Positions 54,881-63,898 of a DNA stretch of 64,000 bases are shown here, one piece after another. The notes beneath the pieces are model-generated. The model worked only from the letters and a program-made list of their open reading frames with translations. It was not told the origin of the DNA and made no database searches. The DNA comes from Burkholderia sp. 8Y. Lineage in GTDB: Bacteria > Pseudomonadota > Gammaproteobacteria > Burkholderiales > Burkholderiaceae. Location: assembly GCF_902506145.1 (NCBI RefSeq), contig NZ_LR733519.1:428671-492670 (forward strand). Reading direction: 5' to 3'. A program made the position numbers and the translations under genes. Every line of letters begins with the position of its first letter. Positions within the stretch are counted from its first letter, which is position 1.

Positions 54881-56578
54881 TTACTTCAGGGAGATCTGGT
54901 GACGTGGCGGATATTTCTTCAGGACTTCGCGATACCGCTGCATTTCCCCGACGAGCGGCACGGAAACCGGAATGTGACGAATCGCGACGGACTCGTCCTC
55001 TTTCGGGTCACTGTACAGATTGAAGACGAACGCGGTCCACGCCGACTGGAGCGTGCCAGAGAAGCCGCCGTTGTACCCTTGCCGCGTGACCGAATCCGCG
55101 ACCTGAACCTTTTGCATCAGCTTGAATTCGTCGACGCGCACGGCCGAGAGTTCGTCGTTCCAGAAGTAGAAGATACTGCGCCGGTTCGACACGCCGTTGT
55201 CCGACAGCAGGAAAGACGTCTGATCGATGCCGTCGATATAGCTGGTTGCCGGCACGAGCTTCGACACAGCGGCGCCCGGCTGGCCGGCGAGCGCGACCGA
55301 CGTGTTGAAGATGTCGGCGAAATCGAACAGGCCGTCCGAGCGGCGCGGCTCGATCATGCCCTTCCAGTAGACGAAGAACGGCGAGCGCACGCCGCCTTCC
55401 CACGTCGAACCCTTGCCGCCGCGGAACATCGTGCGTCCGGCGGGCTGCACTTCCTGCTCGGGCCCGTTGTCCGAAGCGAAGAAAATGATGGTGTTATCCA
55501 GCTCGCCGTTCGCTTGCAGGGTGTCGATCACCTTCTTGAAGATGTCGTTGACCTCGACGATGCAATCGCCATAGTTCGTGCGCGCCGCCGAACGGCCGCG
55601 ATAGTAGTCGTTCGGATAGTTGTCGAAGTGACAGGCGCGCGGCGCGTAATAGAGAAAGAAGGGCTTCGCGGCGTCTTTCTGCCGGTCGAGGAACCCGACC
55701 GTGTAGTCCAGCCATTTTTGATCGAGATCCTTGATCGTGTCCGTGTTGATCTCGTAAAGACTTTCGATCTTGCCGCCCTTGACCGCATGGACGTCGCTCT
55801 TATTGAACGGCAGATTCAGGATATAGCGATACCGTTCCGGGCTGAGCGCGACTTCGGGGTTGTACTCGGGATCGCGCCATTCGGTGTACATGTCGGAGAC
55901 CGAGAGAAAGCCGCGAAAGTCGTCGAAGCCGACGTTTTGCGGCTGCGAGCCCTCGTTCTCGCCCATATGCCACTTGCCGACCGCCTGCGTCGTATAGCCC
56001 GCGCGCGAAAGCAGTTCGGGCAGCGTCGTCAGTCCCGCGAGGCCGCCGGCCTGGCCATACATCGGCGGAACCTGGATGCCGTGGTGCGCCATGTTCTGGC
56101 CGGTCATGATGGTGGCGCGCGTGGGCGAGCAGCTCGGCTGCGAATACGCCGAACTGAGAACCAGGCTTTGCTTCGCGATCCGGTCGACGTCGGGCGTCGC
56201 ATTGCCGACGGCGTCGCCGCCGCCGTTGAAGCCGAAGTCGCTGTAGCCGACGTCGTCGAGCAGGAAAACGAGGATGTTCGGCCGCTTGCCGGTCTTGCTG
56301 CGCAATGCCGCGAGTTTTTGCGCCGCTTGGTCCGCCTGGTCGGCGTGCTCGATCACGGGCTCCATGTTGTCCGCGATCTTCGTGGCGCGGCGCGCGAGAT
56401 ACTGGTTCGGCTGGTCGTAGCCGGGGAGGTTGCCAACGCGCGTGGGCTGCGTGATGGTCGACGCCGCAAGCGGCTGGGTCGGCGCCGCGGACGGTTGCGA
56501 CGTCGCTGCGACCGTCGGGCTCGCCGCGATGACGCCCGCCGACGCGGCCAGCAGCAGAGCCGGGATAAAGCGTTTCAT
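54881..56578 (-). CDS. Type I (formylglycine-dependent) arylsulfatase
   Basis: 565-residue exported sulfatase. Signal peptide about 1-25 ([20 protein letters not shown]). The metal site starts at [15 protein letters not shown]. The sulfatase signature has C150 in [15 protein letters not shown], the residue to be turned into formylglycine (CxPxR). [13 protein letters not shown] is the second signature (LGKWH type), and [24 protein letters not shown] complete the metal ligands. GGAGA precedes ATG 56578. It probably desulfates an organic sulfate ester in the periplasm, feeding the adjacent acyl-CoA and dehydrogenase genes (inference). Confidence 0.95.
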   Translation of the reverse strand: MKRFIPALLLAASAGVIAASPTVAATSQPSAAPTQPLAASTITQPTRVGNLPGYDQPNQYLARRATKIADNMEPVIEHADQADQAAQKLAALRSKTGKRPNILVFLLDDVGYSDFGFNGGGDAVGNATPDVDRIAKQSLVLSSAYSQPSCSPTRATIMTGQNMAHHGIQVPPMYGQAGGLAGLTTLPELLSRAGYTTQAVGKWHMGENEGSQPQNVGFDDFRGFLSVSDMYTEWRDPEYNPEVALSPERYRYILNLPFNKSDVHAVKGGKIESLYEINTDTIKDLDQKWLDYTVGFLDRQKDAAKPFFLYYAPRACHFDNYPNDYYRGRSAARTNYGDCIVEVNDIFKKVIDTLQANGELDNTIIFFASDNGPEQEVQPAGRTMFRGGKGSTWEGGVRSPFFVYWKGMIEPRRSDGLFDFADIFNTSVALAGQPGAAVSKLVPATSYIDGIDQTSFLLSDNGVSNRRSIFYFWNDELSAVRVDEFKLMQKVQVADSVTRQGYNGGFSGTLQSAWTAFVFNLYSDPKEDESVAIRHIPVSVPLVGEMQRYREVLKKYPPRHQISLK

Positions 56579-56751
56579 GCTGTCTCCAATTGTGGTTTGC
56601 GTGCCGATCAGTGCCGAATCACTGCGTGACCAACGCCCACCGATGCCGGCGGGGCACGTCGCGAAACGCGCGTGGCTGACATCGATCGATGAGCGCAGCC
56701 GTCCGACCGTGCGGCACAGTGCGAAGATAGCAACGGAGGCCGAATGAGCCG

Positions 56752-56770
56752 CCCCCTCGAAAAAGGGGGG
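56752..56770. promoter_or_regulatory. CCCCCT/AGGGGG palindrome upstream of sulfatase
   Basis: CCCCCT-CGAAAA-AGGGGGG, with additional GCCG/CGGC flanks (56748-56774) that would also form a strong hairpin. It is 174 bases before the sulfatase ATG and just past the end of the dehydrogenase gene, so it may act as operator, terminator or both. Confidence 0.5.
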
Positions 56771-56875
56771 CGGCGCGGGCGTTCCGACTTCGCGCCGCAT
56801 TCGCGGCATCAGCAGGCGAGAGATAACGGCAACACCATTGATCCGCTCGCGACAGCCGCCGACGCGCGCCCTCGA

Positions 56876-58678
56876 TCAGAACTGTTCGTCGTGCAGCGCG
56901 AGCACGCCGTCGTCGCCTCGTGCGCTGAGAATGGCGACTTCGAGCGTCAGCGCACGCGGCAGGATATGCGTCGCGTAGAACTGCGCCGTCGCGATTTTCG
57001 CGCCGTAGAAGAGCGGATCGCGCGCTTCGATCGCGGATGCGGCGATGAGCGCGCGCGCCATTTGCCAGCCGCACAGCACGACGCCCGACAGCAGCAGATA
57101 CGGCACGCTGCCCGCGTACGCCGCGTTCGGATCGGACTCGGCGTGGGTCAGGACGAAGTCGATGGCACGCGCGAGCGCCGCGCGGCCTGCATCGAGTTGG
57201 CGGTGCATCGCCGCGAACGCCGGGCGCGTTCCGAACGCGGGATGCGCGCGCAGTTCCGCGAGCGTCTCGCCGATGCGCGCAAGCATCTGCGTTGCCACCG
57301 CGCCGCGATCGCGCAGTGTCTTGCGGCCGAGCAGATCGTTCGCCTGGATAGCCGTGGTGCCTTCGTAGATCGGCAAAATGCGTGCGTCGCGATAGTACTG
57401 CGCGGCCCCCGTCTCTTCGATGAAACCCATGCCGCCATGCACTTGAACGCCGATGCTCGCCACTTCCACGGACAGCTCCGTACTCCAGCCCTTGACGATC
57501 GGCACCAGATACTCGTAGACCGCGCGATGCTCGGCGCGCACGGCGTTATCGGGATGATGTTGCGCGAGGTCGTGATGCGACGCCGCGGCGTAGGCGACGG
57601 CGCGCGCGCCTTCCGTCAGCGCGCGCATGGTGGCGAGCATGCGCTTCACGTCCGGGTGGCGGATGATGGGCACCGCGCGCTCCGACGAGCCGTCCACCGG
57701 GCGGCTTTGCACGCGTTCCTTCGCATACGCGGCGGCCTTCTGGTACGCGCGATCCGCCACGCCGATGCCCTGCAGGCCCACGGCGAAGCGCGCGGCGTTC
57801 ATCATCACGAACATGGTTTCGAGGCCGCGATTCTTCTCGCCGATCAAAAAGCCCGTCGCACCGCCGCGATCGCCGAATTGCAGTACCGCCGTCGGACTGG
57901 CCCGGATGCCGAGCTTGTGTTCGATCGACACGCACTGCACGTCGTTGCGCGCGCCGAGCGAGCCGTCCGCGTGCGGCAGGAACTTCGGCACGAGAAAGAG
58001 CGAGATGCCCTTGATGCCCTCGGGCGCGTCCGGCGTGCGCGCGAGCACGAGGTGCACGATATTCGACGCCATGTCGTGCTCGCCCCACGTGATGAAGATC
58101 TTCGTGCCGAAGACCCGATATGAGCCGTCTTCCGCCGGTTCGGCACGGGCGCGCAGCAGGGCGAGATCGGAGCCGGCTTGCGGCTCCGTCAGATTCATTG
58201 TGCCGGTCCACTCGCCGCTGATCAGCTTCGGCAGATAGCGCGCCTTTTGCTCGTCGGAGCCCGCGAGCAGCAGGGCTTCGATGGCGCCATCGGTAAGCGA
58301 CGGGCACGTGCCGAACGACAGGTTGGCCGCCATCAGCATTTCGAGGCACGGCGCGGCGAGGAGCTTCGGCAGACCCTGACCGCCGAATTCGGCCGGATGC
58401 ATGAGTCCTTGCCACCCGCCTTCGACGAACTGGGCGAATGCCTTGCCGAAGCCCGGCGACGCGCTCACCGCGCCGTCGCGCCACACCGGCGGCTGACGGT
58501 CGCCCGCTGCGTTCAGCGGCGCAAGCACTTCGCCGCAGAGTCTCGCGCTTTCGTCCAGAATGGCCTGCGCGGTATCCCGCGTCGCATCGGCGCATCCCGG
58601 CAAAGCGGTGATCGCGTCGAGCCCGGACAGTTCGGTCATCACAAACATCATGTCGCGGATGGGCGAGGTATAGGTCAT
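56876..58678 (-). CDS. Acyl-CoA dehydrogenase, long DmdC-like type (copy 2)
   Basis: 600 residues, same length as the 36179 protein and closely similar throughout (GTMNLTEPQAGSDLALL, FITWGEHDMASNIVHLVL, CVSIEHKLGIRASPTAVLQF, QVHGGMGFIEETGAAQYYRD). FAD-dependent dehydrogenation of an acyl-CoA of unknown chain. AGGAAG precedes ATG 58678. Transcribed leftwards toward the sulfatase. It has a BON gene on the other side (59481, divergent), as copy 1 does. Its residue differences from copy 1 are spread out, so this is an old paralogue rather than a fresh duplicate. Confidence 0.92.
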   Translation of the reverse strand: MTYTSPIRDMMFVMTELSGLDAITALPGCADATRDTAQAILDESARLCGEVLAPLNAAGDRQPPVWRDGAVSASPGFGKAFAQFVEGGWQGLMHPAEFGGQGLPKLLAAPCLEMLMAANLSFGTCPSLTDGAIEALLLAGSDEQKARYLPKLISGEWTGTMNLTEPQAGSDLALLRARAEPAEDGSYRVFGTKIFITWGEHDMASNIVHLVLARTPDAPEGIKGISLFLVPKFLPHADGSLGARNDVQCVSIEHKLGIRASPTAVLQFGDRGGATGFLIGEKNRGLETMFVMMNAARFAVGLQGIGVADRAYQKAAAYAKERVQSRPVDGSSERAVPIIRHPDVKRMLATMRALTEGARAVAYAAASHHDLAQHHPDNAVRAEHRAVYEYLVPIVKGWSTELSVEVASIGVQVHGGMGFIEETGAAQYYRDARILPIYEGTTAIQANDLLGRKTLRDRGAVATQMLARIGETLAELRAHPAFGTRPAFAAMHRQLDAGRAALARAIDFVLTHAESDPNAAYAGSVPYLLLSGVVLCGWQMARALIAASAIEARDPLFYGAKIATAQFYATHILPRALTLEVAILSARGDDGVLALHDEQF

Positions 58679-58807
58679 TATTCTTCCTGATGGATCTGAG
58701 TGCATGACGGCGCCTGCATCGAGAGCGGATCGCCGTGGAGACGAATGACGCCTTCGTGGCCGTGCCGGTTGTGACTGGCATGCTGACGGATCGGAACGGC
58801 GCTGCCG

Positions 58808-58824
58808 CCCCTCCAAACGAGGGG
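58808..58824. promoter_or_regulatory. CCCCT-7-AGGGG palindrome upstream of dehydrogenase 2
   Basis: Perfect inverted pentamers CCCCT-CCAAACG-AGGGG, 130 bases upstream of the dehydrogenase ATG. Same element as at 59272 with identical spacing. Confidence 0.55.
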
Positions 58825-59126
58825 TGAACGCGCCCGGCTGACTGTCTATAGTCGCAACGAACGTGTCGCCGGCTGGTTCGTGCTGGCACGGCCGCCATCA
58901 TCCGGAGGAAGCGAATGCATCGAACGGATCCTTCAGGCGCGTCGCGCGAGCACGACTGCGTGGTCGGCGTGAAACGACCGCCGGGTGTTCAAAAGACGCC
59001 GCGGAAGGGCGTGTGGCGGCGAACGCGGGCGTCGCGATCAGTTCGCTGTACGAATGTTCGTCAGACGATGGATTCGCTCATTTGGCGCGGTGTTCGACGG
59101 TTATCGAACCGCGTCGCTCGGGGGCA

Positions 59127-59303
59127 TCCCTCACTATCGGAGGGAGAAGTCATGAGACTGAGCGTCGCCTTGTACACACGAGGGGCGAGCCATCTGCAAC
59201 GGAATCGCGTTGAGCGTCAGGCTTCGTGTCCCTCCCTATCGGAAGAAGAAGTCGTGAGATCGACCGCCGCGCCCCCTACTCACGAGGGGGGCGAGGCATT
59301 CGC
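59127..59303. repeat. Degenerate direct repeat, about 102-base period
   Basis: Copy A at about 59127-59192 and copy B at about 59229-59303 both begin TCCCTC-CTATCGGA-like, continue through GAAGTC-TGAGA, and end in CACGAGGGG then CGAG-CAT. The 802-base region 58679-59480 has no gene I can support; the copies may be a duplicated control element. Confidence 0.55.
59272..59290. promoter_or_regulatory. CCCCCT-7-AGGGGG palindrome upstream of BON gene
   Basis: Perfect inverted hexamers CCCCCT-ACTCACG-AGGGGG inside repeat copy B, 190 bases upstream of the BON start. The best-conserved instance of the element. Confidence 0.6.
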
Positions 59304-59480
59304 CATGCGCTTAGGCTTGCGATGCAAAAGGCTCGCGTAGATCCACGCCGGCGTTCGGTCGCGTATCGTTTCGCATCTCGAACTATGCCGGTCCAACGCC
59401 CTTGCGCGATGAAGTCAGTCGGAATTCGAAAACGCTCGCCGGCGTGCGACTCGGTCCGCGCGGCAATTACAAGGGGAAAT

Positions 59481-59840
59481 ATGTTGAACCGATTGAAGAC
59501 GTACCTTCTTGTCTCAGCCCTGTGCGGCGCCGCCGCCTTCGCGCACGCGCAAGCCGCAAGCGACGCTTCGGCCAGCGCCAACGCGGTCGCCGCACCTCGC
59601 CAGCAGGACAAGTCCGCTGATCGCGCGCTGCGCAAGGACGTGATCCGCTCGCTTAGTCACACGAAGGGGCTGAATACCGCGCGCATCACCGTGCGAGCGA
59701 AGAACGGCGTCGTGATGCTGCAAGGTTCCGTCCCGGACCAGTCCGAAGTGGACCTCGCAACGCGGGCTGCGTCGAATACTGCAGGCGTGGCCTCGGTCAG
59801 GAACAGCCTCACGATTCAGGGGCCGATGGGCAGCGAGTAG
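59481..59840 (+). CDS. BON-domain periplasmic protein (copy 2)
   Basis: 119 residues: signal peptide about 1-23 (LKTYLLVSALCGAAAFAHAQ), an Ala/Ser linker, then one BON domain (RALRKDVIRSLSHTKGLNTA, ITVRAKNGVVMLQGSVPDQ, GVASVRNSLTIQGP). AAGGGGA precedes the ATG. Paralogue of the 35718 protein, with the same architecture and the same neighbour type. Likely an envelope-stabilising or lipid-binding protein. Confidence 0.85.
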   Translation: MLNRLKTYLLVSALCGAAAFAHAQAASDASASANAVAAPRQQDKSADRALRKDVIRSLSHTKGLNTARITVRAKNGVVMLQGSVPDQSEVDLATRAASNTAGVASVRNSLTIQGPMGSE

Positions 59841-60166
59841 AGAAGCGCGCCTGCCTGCCACGGCCAGAGCGGTTCGGCGAAGCGTGACTGAAGTGAATGC
59901 CGGGATCGCTTAGCGGTGGGCCGAGGCGGGCTCGGTCGTTGTCGGACCGGCGTTCGTATCGTTGCGCGCGAAGCCGGCATCGTGTAGTTCGAATGTATGG
60001 CGCGGGAGCCGTTCGCGGTCGACTGCGGTAACGCGCCATACGACGCCTCGCGCGCCGGACCCGGCCACAGGCGGCAAGCGGTCCTTCTTGCCCCTGCCTA
60101 CGCGATGCATCTGCTAGGCCACGCTGGCGCTCGCCAAGCGCCGGTGGGCGCATCGACCGCAAAACG
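59841..60166. other. Intergenic region
   Basis: About 325 bases between the BON gene and the convergent small gene downstream of cheV. No gene or clear terminator is seen. Confidence 0.4.
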
Positions 60167-60481
60167 TCAAGCTTCCTGTAGGCGCCATCTCTTGTTCGGC
60201 GATCCGTCGACCGACTTCTCGAAGCCAGTCTCGAACACCCACGTCCATGTCGGACGGCGAGCCGGTTCGTCGGGTGCGGCTTCGAGCCGTTCCACATAGG
60301 CCATCACCTGGTCAGTGGTCGCGAAAAAGCGGAGTTCGCCTATGACGACGTTGTACAGCGGCATCGATGCATCCACGACAAACAAGGTTAGCTTCCTGGC
60401 TGCGTCTAGTTGCCATACTGCGCTGCTGCCAATGCCGTAGGGGAATCGCCGCTGTGCCTTGCCTTCCGATGACTGTTTCAT
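60167..60481 (-). CDS. Small protein translationally coupled to CheV
   Basis: 104 residues, not recognised. Soluble, with aromatic-rich pieces (YGIGSSAVWQLDAARKLTLF, RFFATTDQVMAYVERLEA, PTWTWVFETGFEKS). Its ATG overlaps the cheV stop (ATGA), which argues strongly for translation and for a joint role. No known Che protein fits. Confidence 0.6.
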   Translation of the reverse strand: MKQSSEGKAQRRFPYGIGSSAVWQLDAARKLTLFVVDASMPLYNVVIGELRFFATTDQVMAYVERLEAAPDEPARRPTWTWVFETGFEKSVDGSPNKRWRLQEA

Positions 60482-61437
60482 GCCGCAGACCCTGCCATGG
60501 CGTTGCGCATCACCTCCGCGAGTTCCGACGCAACGAATTTGGCCACGTACGCGTTCGCACCGACCTTTCGCACGTGCTGTTCATTCGCCGAGCCGGACAG
60601 CGACGAGTGGATGACGACCGGGATCGACTGCAGATCGGCGGCTGCCTTGATCTTTCGCGTGAGCGTGAAGCCGTCCATCTCGGGCATTTCGACATCGGTG
60701 AGCACCAGCGCGATGTCGTCGGTGACTTTGCGACCCGCCTGAGTGGCCTTCTGACCGGCGCGTTCGAGCACCTCCCACGCTTCTTTCCCGGTCTTCGCCA
60801 TGATGTACGGGACGCCCATCGCATTCAGGCTCTCCTCGATCAGCGCGCGCGCGACGCCCGAGTCATCGGCGGCCAGCACCTTCGCGCCGCGCGGAAGCAC
60901 GAGCGGTCCTGTGGCATCCACGGTGATCTCCGGTTCGCTCGAAGGCAGGACGTCGCGCAGAATCTGTTCGACGTCGAGCACCTGAGCGAGTCGTCCGCCG
61001 GCATGCGCATCGAGCCGCGCGATGCTCGTCACTGCGCGTCCGGTGGAATGACCTTCCGCCGAGAGAACACGGCTCCAGTCGAGGCGAACGATGTCATCGA
61101 CCTCCTCGACGGCGAAGCCTTGCGTCGTACGCGCGAACTCGGTCACGAGGAGGATTCTGCTTTTGCCACGGGAAATACAGCCGGTGACTGCGGCCAGATC
61201 GATGACGGGGATGATTTCGCCTCGTACATCGACTACTCCGAGAACCTTGTCCGATGACCCGGCGAGCTCCGTCAACGTCGGCATCTCGACGATCTCCCGG
61301 ACCTTGAACACGTTGATGCCATAAAGTTCGCGTTCGCCCGTTCGCGGTGCGCTGCCCAAGCGAAAGAGCAGCAGCTCGAACATATTGTTGCCGGCAAGCC
61401 TTACTCGCTGCTCGATATCGTGGTCGTTGTTGGTCAT
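60478..61437 (-). CDS. cheV: CheV-type chemotaxis coupling protein
   Basis: 319 residues: a CheW-like domain (about 15-165; ELYGINVFKVREIVEMPTLT and VLGVVDVRGEIIPVIDL) followed by a receiver domain (about 185-315) with acidic residues VLAADDSGVARALIEESLN and phosphoacceptor D248 in VLTDVEMPEMDG. It couples chemoreceptors to CheA, with phosphorylation acting as a brake. ATG 61437 gives the standard CheV length; a longer upstream reading has no ribosome site. Far from the MCP at 42213 but may serve it. Confidence 0.93.
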   Translation of the reverse strand: MTNNDHDIEQRVRLAGNNMFELLLFRLGSAPRTGERELYGINVFKVREIVEMPTLTELAGSSDKVLGVVDVRGEIIPVIDLAAVTGCISRGKSRILLVTEFARTTQGFAVEEVDDIVRLDWSRVLSAEGHSTGRAVTSIARLDAHAGGRLAQVLDVEQILRDVLPSSEPEITVDATGPLVLPRGAKVLAADDSGVARALIEESLNAMGVPYIMAKTGKEAWEVLERAGQKATQAGRKVTDDIALVLTDVEMPEMDGFTLTRKIKAAADLQSIPVVIHSSLSGSANEQHVRKVGANAYVAKFVASELAEVMRNAMAGSAA

Positions 61438-62137
61438 GCCCTGCGCCTCTGTGATCGGAAAAAGTCTTCTAAGTACTGCTTTATCGGCAATTGCTTGCAC
61501 TTGTTGATGGTGGTTAACGCTGGGCAGGAGCATTGCCGCTGAACGTCAGGTCTGGCTTGCTGCGGGAAACTTGATTAGCAGGCGATTGCAGGACGCCCTC
61601 GGGGCAGGCAGGGCCACGGAATCGGCAGTCGGCAAGGTTGCCGCCAACTGCCGGTGAGGCCGTTTCCTGAAAGCGACGGCGCTCGCCGGGGAGGCAACGT
61701 GACGTTGCGCTTGTTAGCTTGTTCGTCTGTTGTCGAAACGGGGCAACGGTGCTTGCGACGTCATTGGCGTGGAGTGAACGAGGTGATGCAGCGGCCGCAG
61801 ACTGTCTCAACCCGCGACGGCACGGTTGCTGGCCTAAAAGGCCGTGCGTTCGTCGCCGATCCGCTAGATCCGAACGCCACGGACGGCGGCTCGCCGTCGT
61901 GCTTCCTCGGCCGAGACAGGGATCAGTCTGACCTGCGGCACCAGTTGGCCACCGATGCTGCAAAGAATGCGGAGAATCCGTGACATCGCGCACCTCGAAT
62001 ATTGTTTTGGCTGTGGGAAGCGGCTTTGCTGACCCTGTGTTTTCGATGTCGGCAGCGTGTGCGGAATCTTTAGAACTTCCGACCAGTTCAAGCCTCGGTG
62101 CAGGGCGTTGCAGCGTCGCCGATGCGAAGAAGGCTTA
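61438..62137. other. Region without an assignable gene
   Basis: About 700 bases between cheV and the transposase remnant. Long open frames occur on both strands but show no domain, start signal or coherent codon pattern; this is probably degraded DNA behind the insertion site. Confidence 0.4.
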
Positions 62138-62312
62138 TCTGCGCGTCGCGCTGCGGGAAACAGACGAACGGCGGTTGCGAGTTCGTTAGCCTGCGTTTGC
62201 AGAGATGACGCGGCGGCCGCCAAAGGCTTGAGTCGCGCTCTGCAACGGCCTCGATCACCTTGAGTCGGTCCAGTTCGTGCATAGTCGCCGTGATGAAACC
62301 ACGCTCGTTCAT
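62138..62312 (-). pseudogene. ISNCY-like transposase N-terminal remnant
   Basis: From ATG 62312 the reverse strand reads MNERGFITATMHELDRLKVI then EAVAERD, the start typical of ISNCY (IS1202-like) transposases. The expected HTH then appears in another frame (KPLAAAASSLQTQANELA). The frameshift and loss of everything beyond show it is dead. Confidence 0.6.
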
Positions 62313-62361
62313 GATGAGCCCCTTGCAGACGCCATCTTCACCAGCGTGCGCCTCGAAGGGC

Positions 62362-62398
62362 AAAACCGGACATTTCTGATGAGCTAAAACCGGACATT
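62362..62398. repeat. Twin 13-mers upstream of transposase remnant
   Basis: AAAACCGGACATT occurs at 62362-62374 and 62386-62398. Tandem copies like this are usual at transposon ends, where they bind transposase. Probably the terminal repeats of the remnant element. Confidence 0.55.
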
Positions 62399-62404
62399 AC
62401 TTAT

Positions 62405-63748
62405 ATGGTCGCCTCCCATTTGCAAGGCAATTGTGCGTGGCGAGGAGGGTGGTTGCGGACTTATATCCGGACTCGATCGCGGGCGTGCCCGCCGGCCCCG
62501 ATGGATTTCGCCGCAAAGGTCCTAATCTAAAAAGCGGACTTGATGTTCTCAGGTTTGCCTTCGCACGGTCCAACCTGTCTTGCCATCGTTCAACCAACCT
62601 GTGCAACCGTGGATGGGTTCGAAGCTACGTGGTTGGGTTACGGCATAGCTGGGGCTTGGTACGTTCGTCCATATGCAAGCAACGCCCAAATCGTTCGTGC
62701 CATCTTGTTGGCGAGAGCAACAGCAACGACGTTCGTCGGGCGTCGGGTCAACATCAGACGCAATCGCTCGGGCAAATGCTTGGAGCTTGAAATCACCGCT
62801 CGAGAGCCGTGAATCAGCAGCGTTCGCAAGTAGACGTCACCGCGTTTGCTGATGCCTCCAAGCTTCGGTTTGCCTCCGGAGCTATTCTGTCGCGGCACTA
62901 AACCGAGATAAGCAGCGAACTCGCGCCCGGAGCGGAACGACGTCGCCTGTCCGATTACCGATACCGCCGCCGTCGCTGTAAGAACGCCGACGCCGGGAAT
63001 TTCGGAGATACGGCGACATGCCTCGTCGTTGCGCCGCCATTCTTGAATGCGACGTTCGAGCAGCTCGATCTGCTCGTCAAGCGTGCGAAGTCGCGAGAGT
63101 TGATCTTGCAGACTGTCCGTCAGCATGACCGGAAGCGGGTCAGCTAATGACGCTAGAGCTGCTTTTGCAGCCTCAATCGATGGGCGACGCCCTTGCGGCA
63201 GTACGATGCCGAATTCGTAGAGCAATCCGCGAAGCTGATTGATCTGCATGACGCGAATCCGGACTAGTTGCTGCCGGATCCGGTGCAGCGCAAGCATGGC
63301 CTGCTGATCTTCGGTCTTGACTGCGACGAAACGCATGCCAGGGCGCTGCGCGGCTTCCCAGATTGCGGCGGCATCAGCCGCGTCGTTCTTGTTCGATTTC
63401 ACAAACGGCCGCACGAACTGGGCCGCTATAAGCCACACGTCATGGCCGAGTCGCGCCAGAGTTCGGGCCCAATGATGAGCGCTGCCGCAAGCTTCCATGA
63501 CGACGCGGCAAGCCGGCCGGTTCGCAAAGAACGGCACGAGTTGCGCCCGTTTGAGCGACTTGCTGTGAATCGCGCCGGTCTGAGGATCGACGTAGTGAAT
63601 CTGGAATACGCGCTTGGCCAGATCGATGGCAATGGTCGAGGGTTCCATCTGGTTCTCCTTTGCGGCGTACATGCCGAACCAGCAATGTCGCACGCTTCAG
63701 TCAACCGAGCTGCGGCGACGGATGACCGTTAAGGCGGGAGGCGACCAT
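62405..63748 (-). mobile_element. IS110-family insertion sequence
   Basis: About 1.34 kb bounded by perfect 13-bp inverted repeats ATGGTCGCCTCCC (62405-62417) and its complement (63736-63748), holding one intact transposase gene. Inverted repeats of this kind point to the IS1111 branch of IS110. It sits directly beside the twin 13-mers of an older element, so it probably inserted into or next to that element's end. Exact outer boundaries are not defined. Confidence 0.75.
62638..63648 (-). CDS. IS110-family transposase
   Basis: 336-residue DEDD transposase/recombinase. Catalytic residues are visible in STIAIDLAKRVFQIHYVD (first Asp), VVMEACGSAHHWARTL (Glu) and KNDAADAAAIWEAA (the two Asp). 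The C-terminal transposase_20 domain has ISEIPGVGVLTATAAVSVIG, FAAYLGLVPRQNSSGGK and the serine region GSRAVIS. AAAGGAG precedes ATG 63648. Reading frame intact, so the element may be active. Confidence 0.93.
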   Translation of the reverse strand: MEPSTIAIDLAKRVFQIHYVDPQTGAIHSKSLKRAQLVPFFANRPACRVVMEACGSAHHWARTLARLGHDVWLIAAQFVRPFVKSNKNDAADAAAIWEAAQRPGMRFVAVKTEDQQAMLALHRIRQQLVRIRVMQINQLRGLLYEFGIVLPQGRRPSIEAAKAALASLADPLPVMLTDSLQDQLSRLRTLDEQIELLERRIQEWRRNDEACRRISEIPGVGVLTATAAVSVIGQATSFRSGREFAAYLGLVPRQNSSGGKPKLGGISKRGDVYLRTLLIHGSRAVISSSKHLPERLRLMLTRRPTNVVAVALANKMARTIWALLAYGRTYQAPAMP

Positions 63749-63898
63749 TCCATCTAAAAAGCTTTCACATGTATGTCATGGCCAGATTTAAATGTCGGGG
63801 TGCGGGCTAAATACAGATGTCGTATCTGTCCTTGGGTTTTACCCTCACGTAGTGTTGAAGACGCACGGTTGAACGGGCAGGGCGCAGGTGCATGGACT

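Noticed and set aside
53632..55023. 463-codon rightward frame
   Set aside because: Antisense shadow of the FGE gene.
54839..56629. 596-codon rightward frame
   Set aside because: Exact antisense of the sulfatase gene; Arg/Asp/Val-rich shadow composition.
56744..58123. 459-codon rightward frame
   Set aside because: Antisense shadow of acyl-CoA dehydrogenase 2.
61514..61993. 159-codon leftward frame after cheV
   Set aside because: No start signal, domain or neighbour support; probably degraded DNA.
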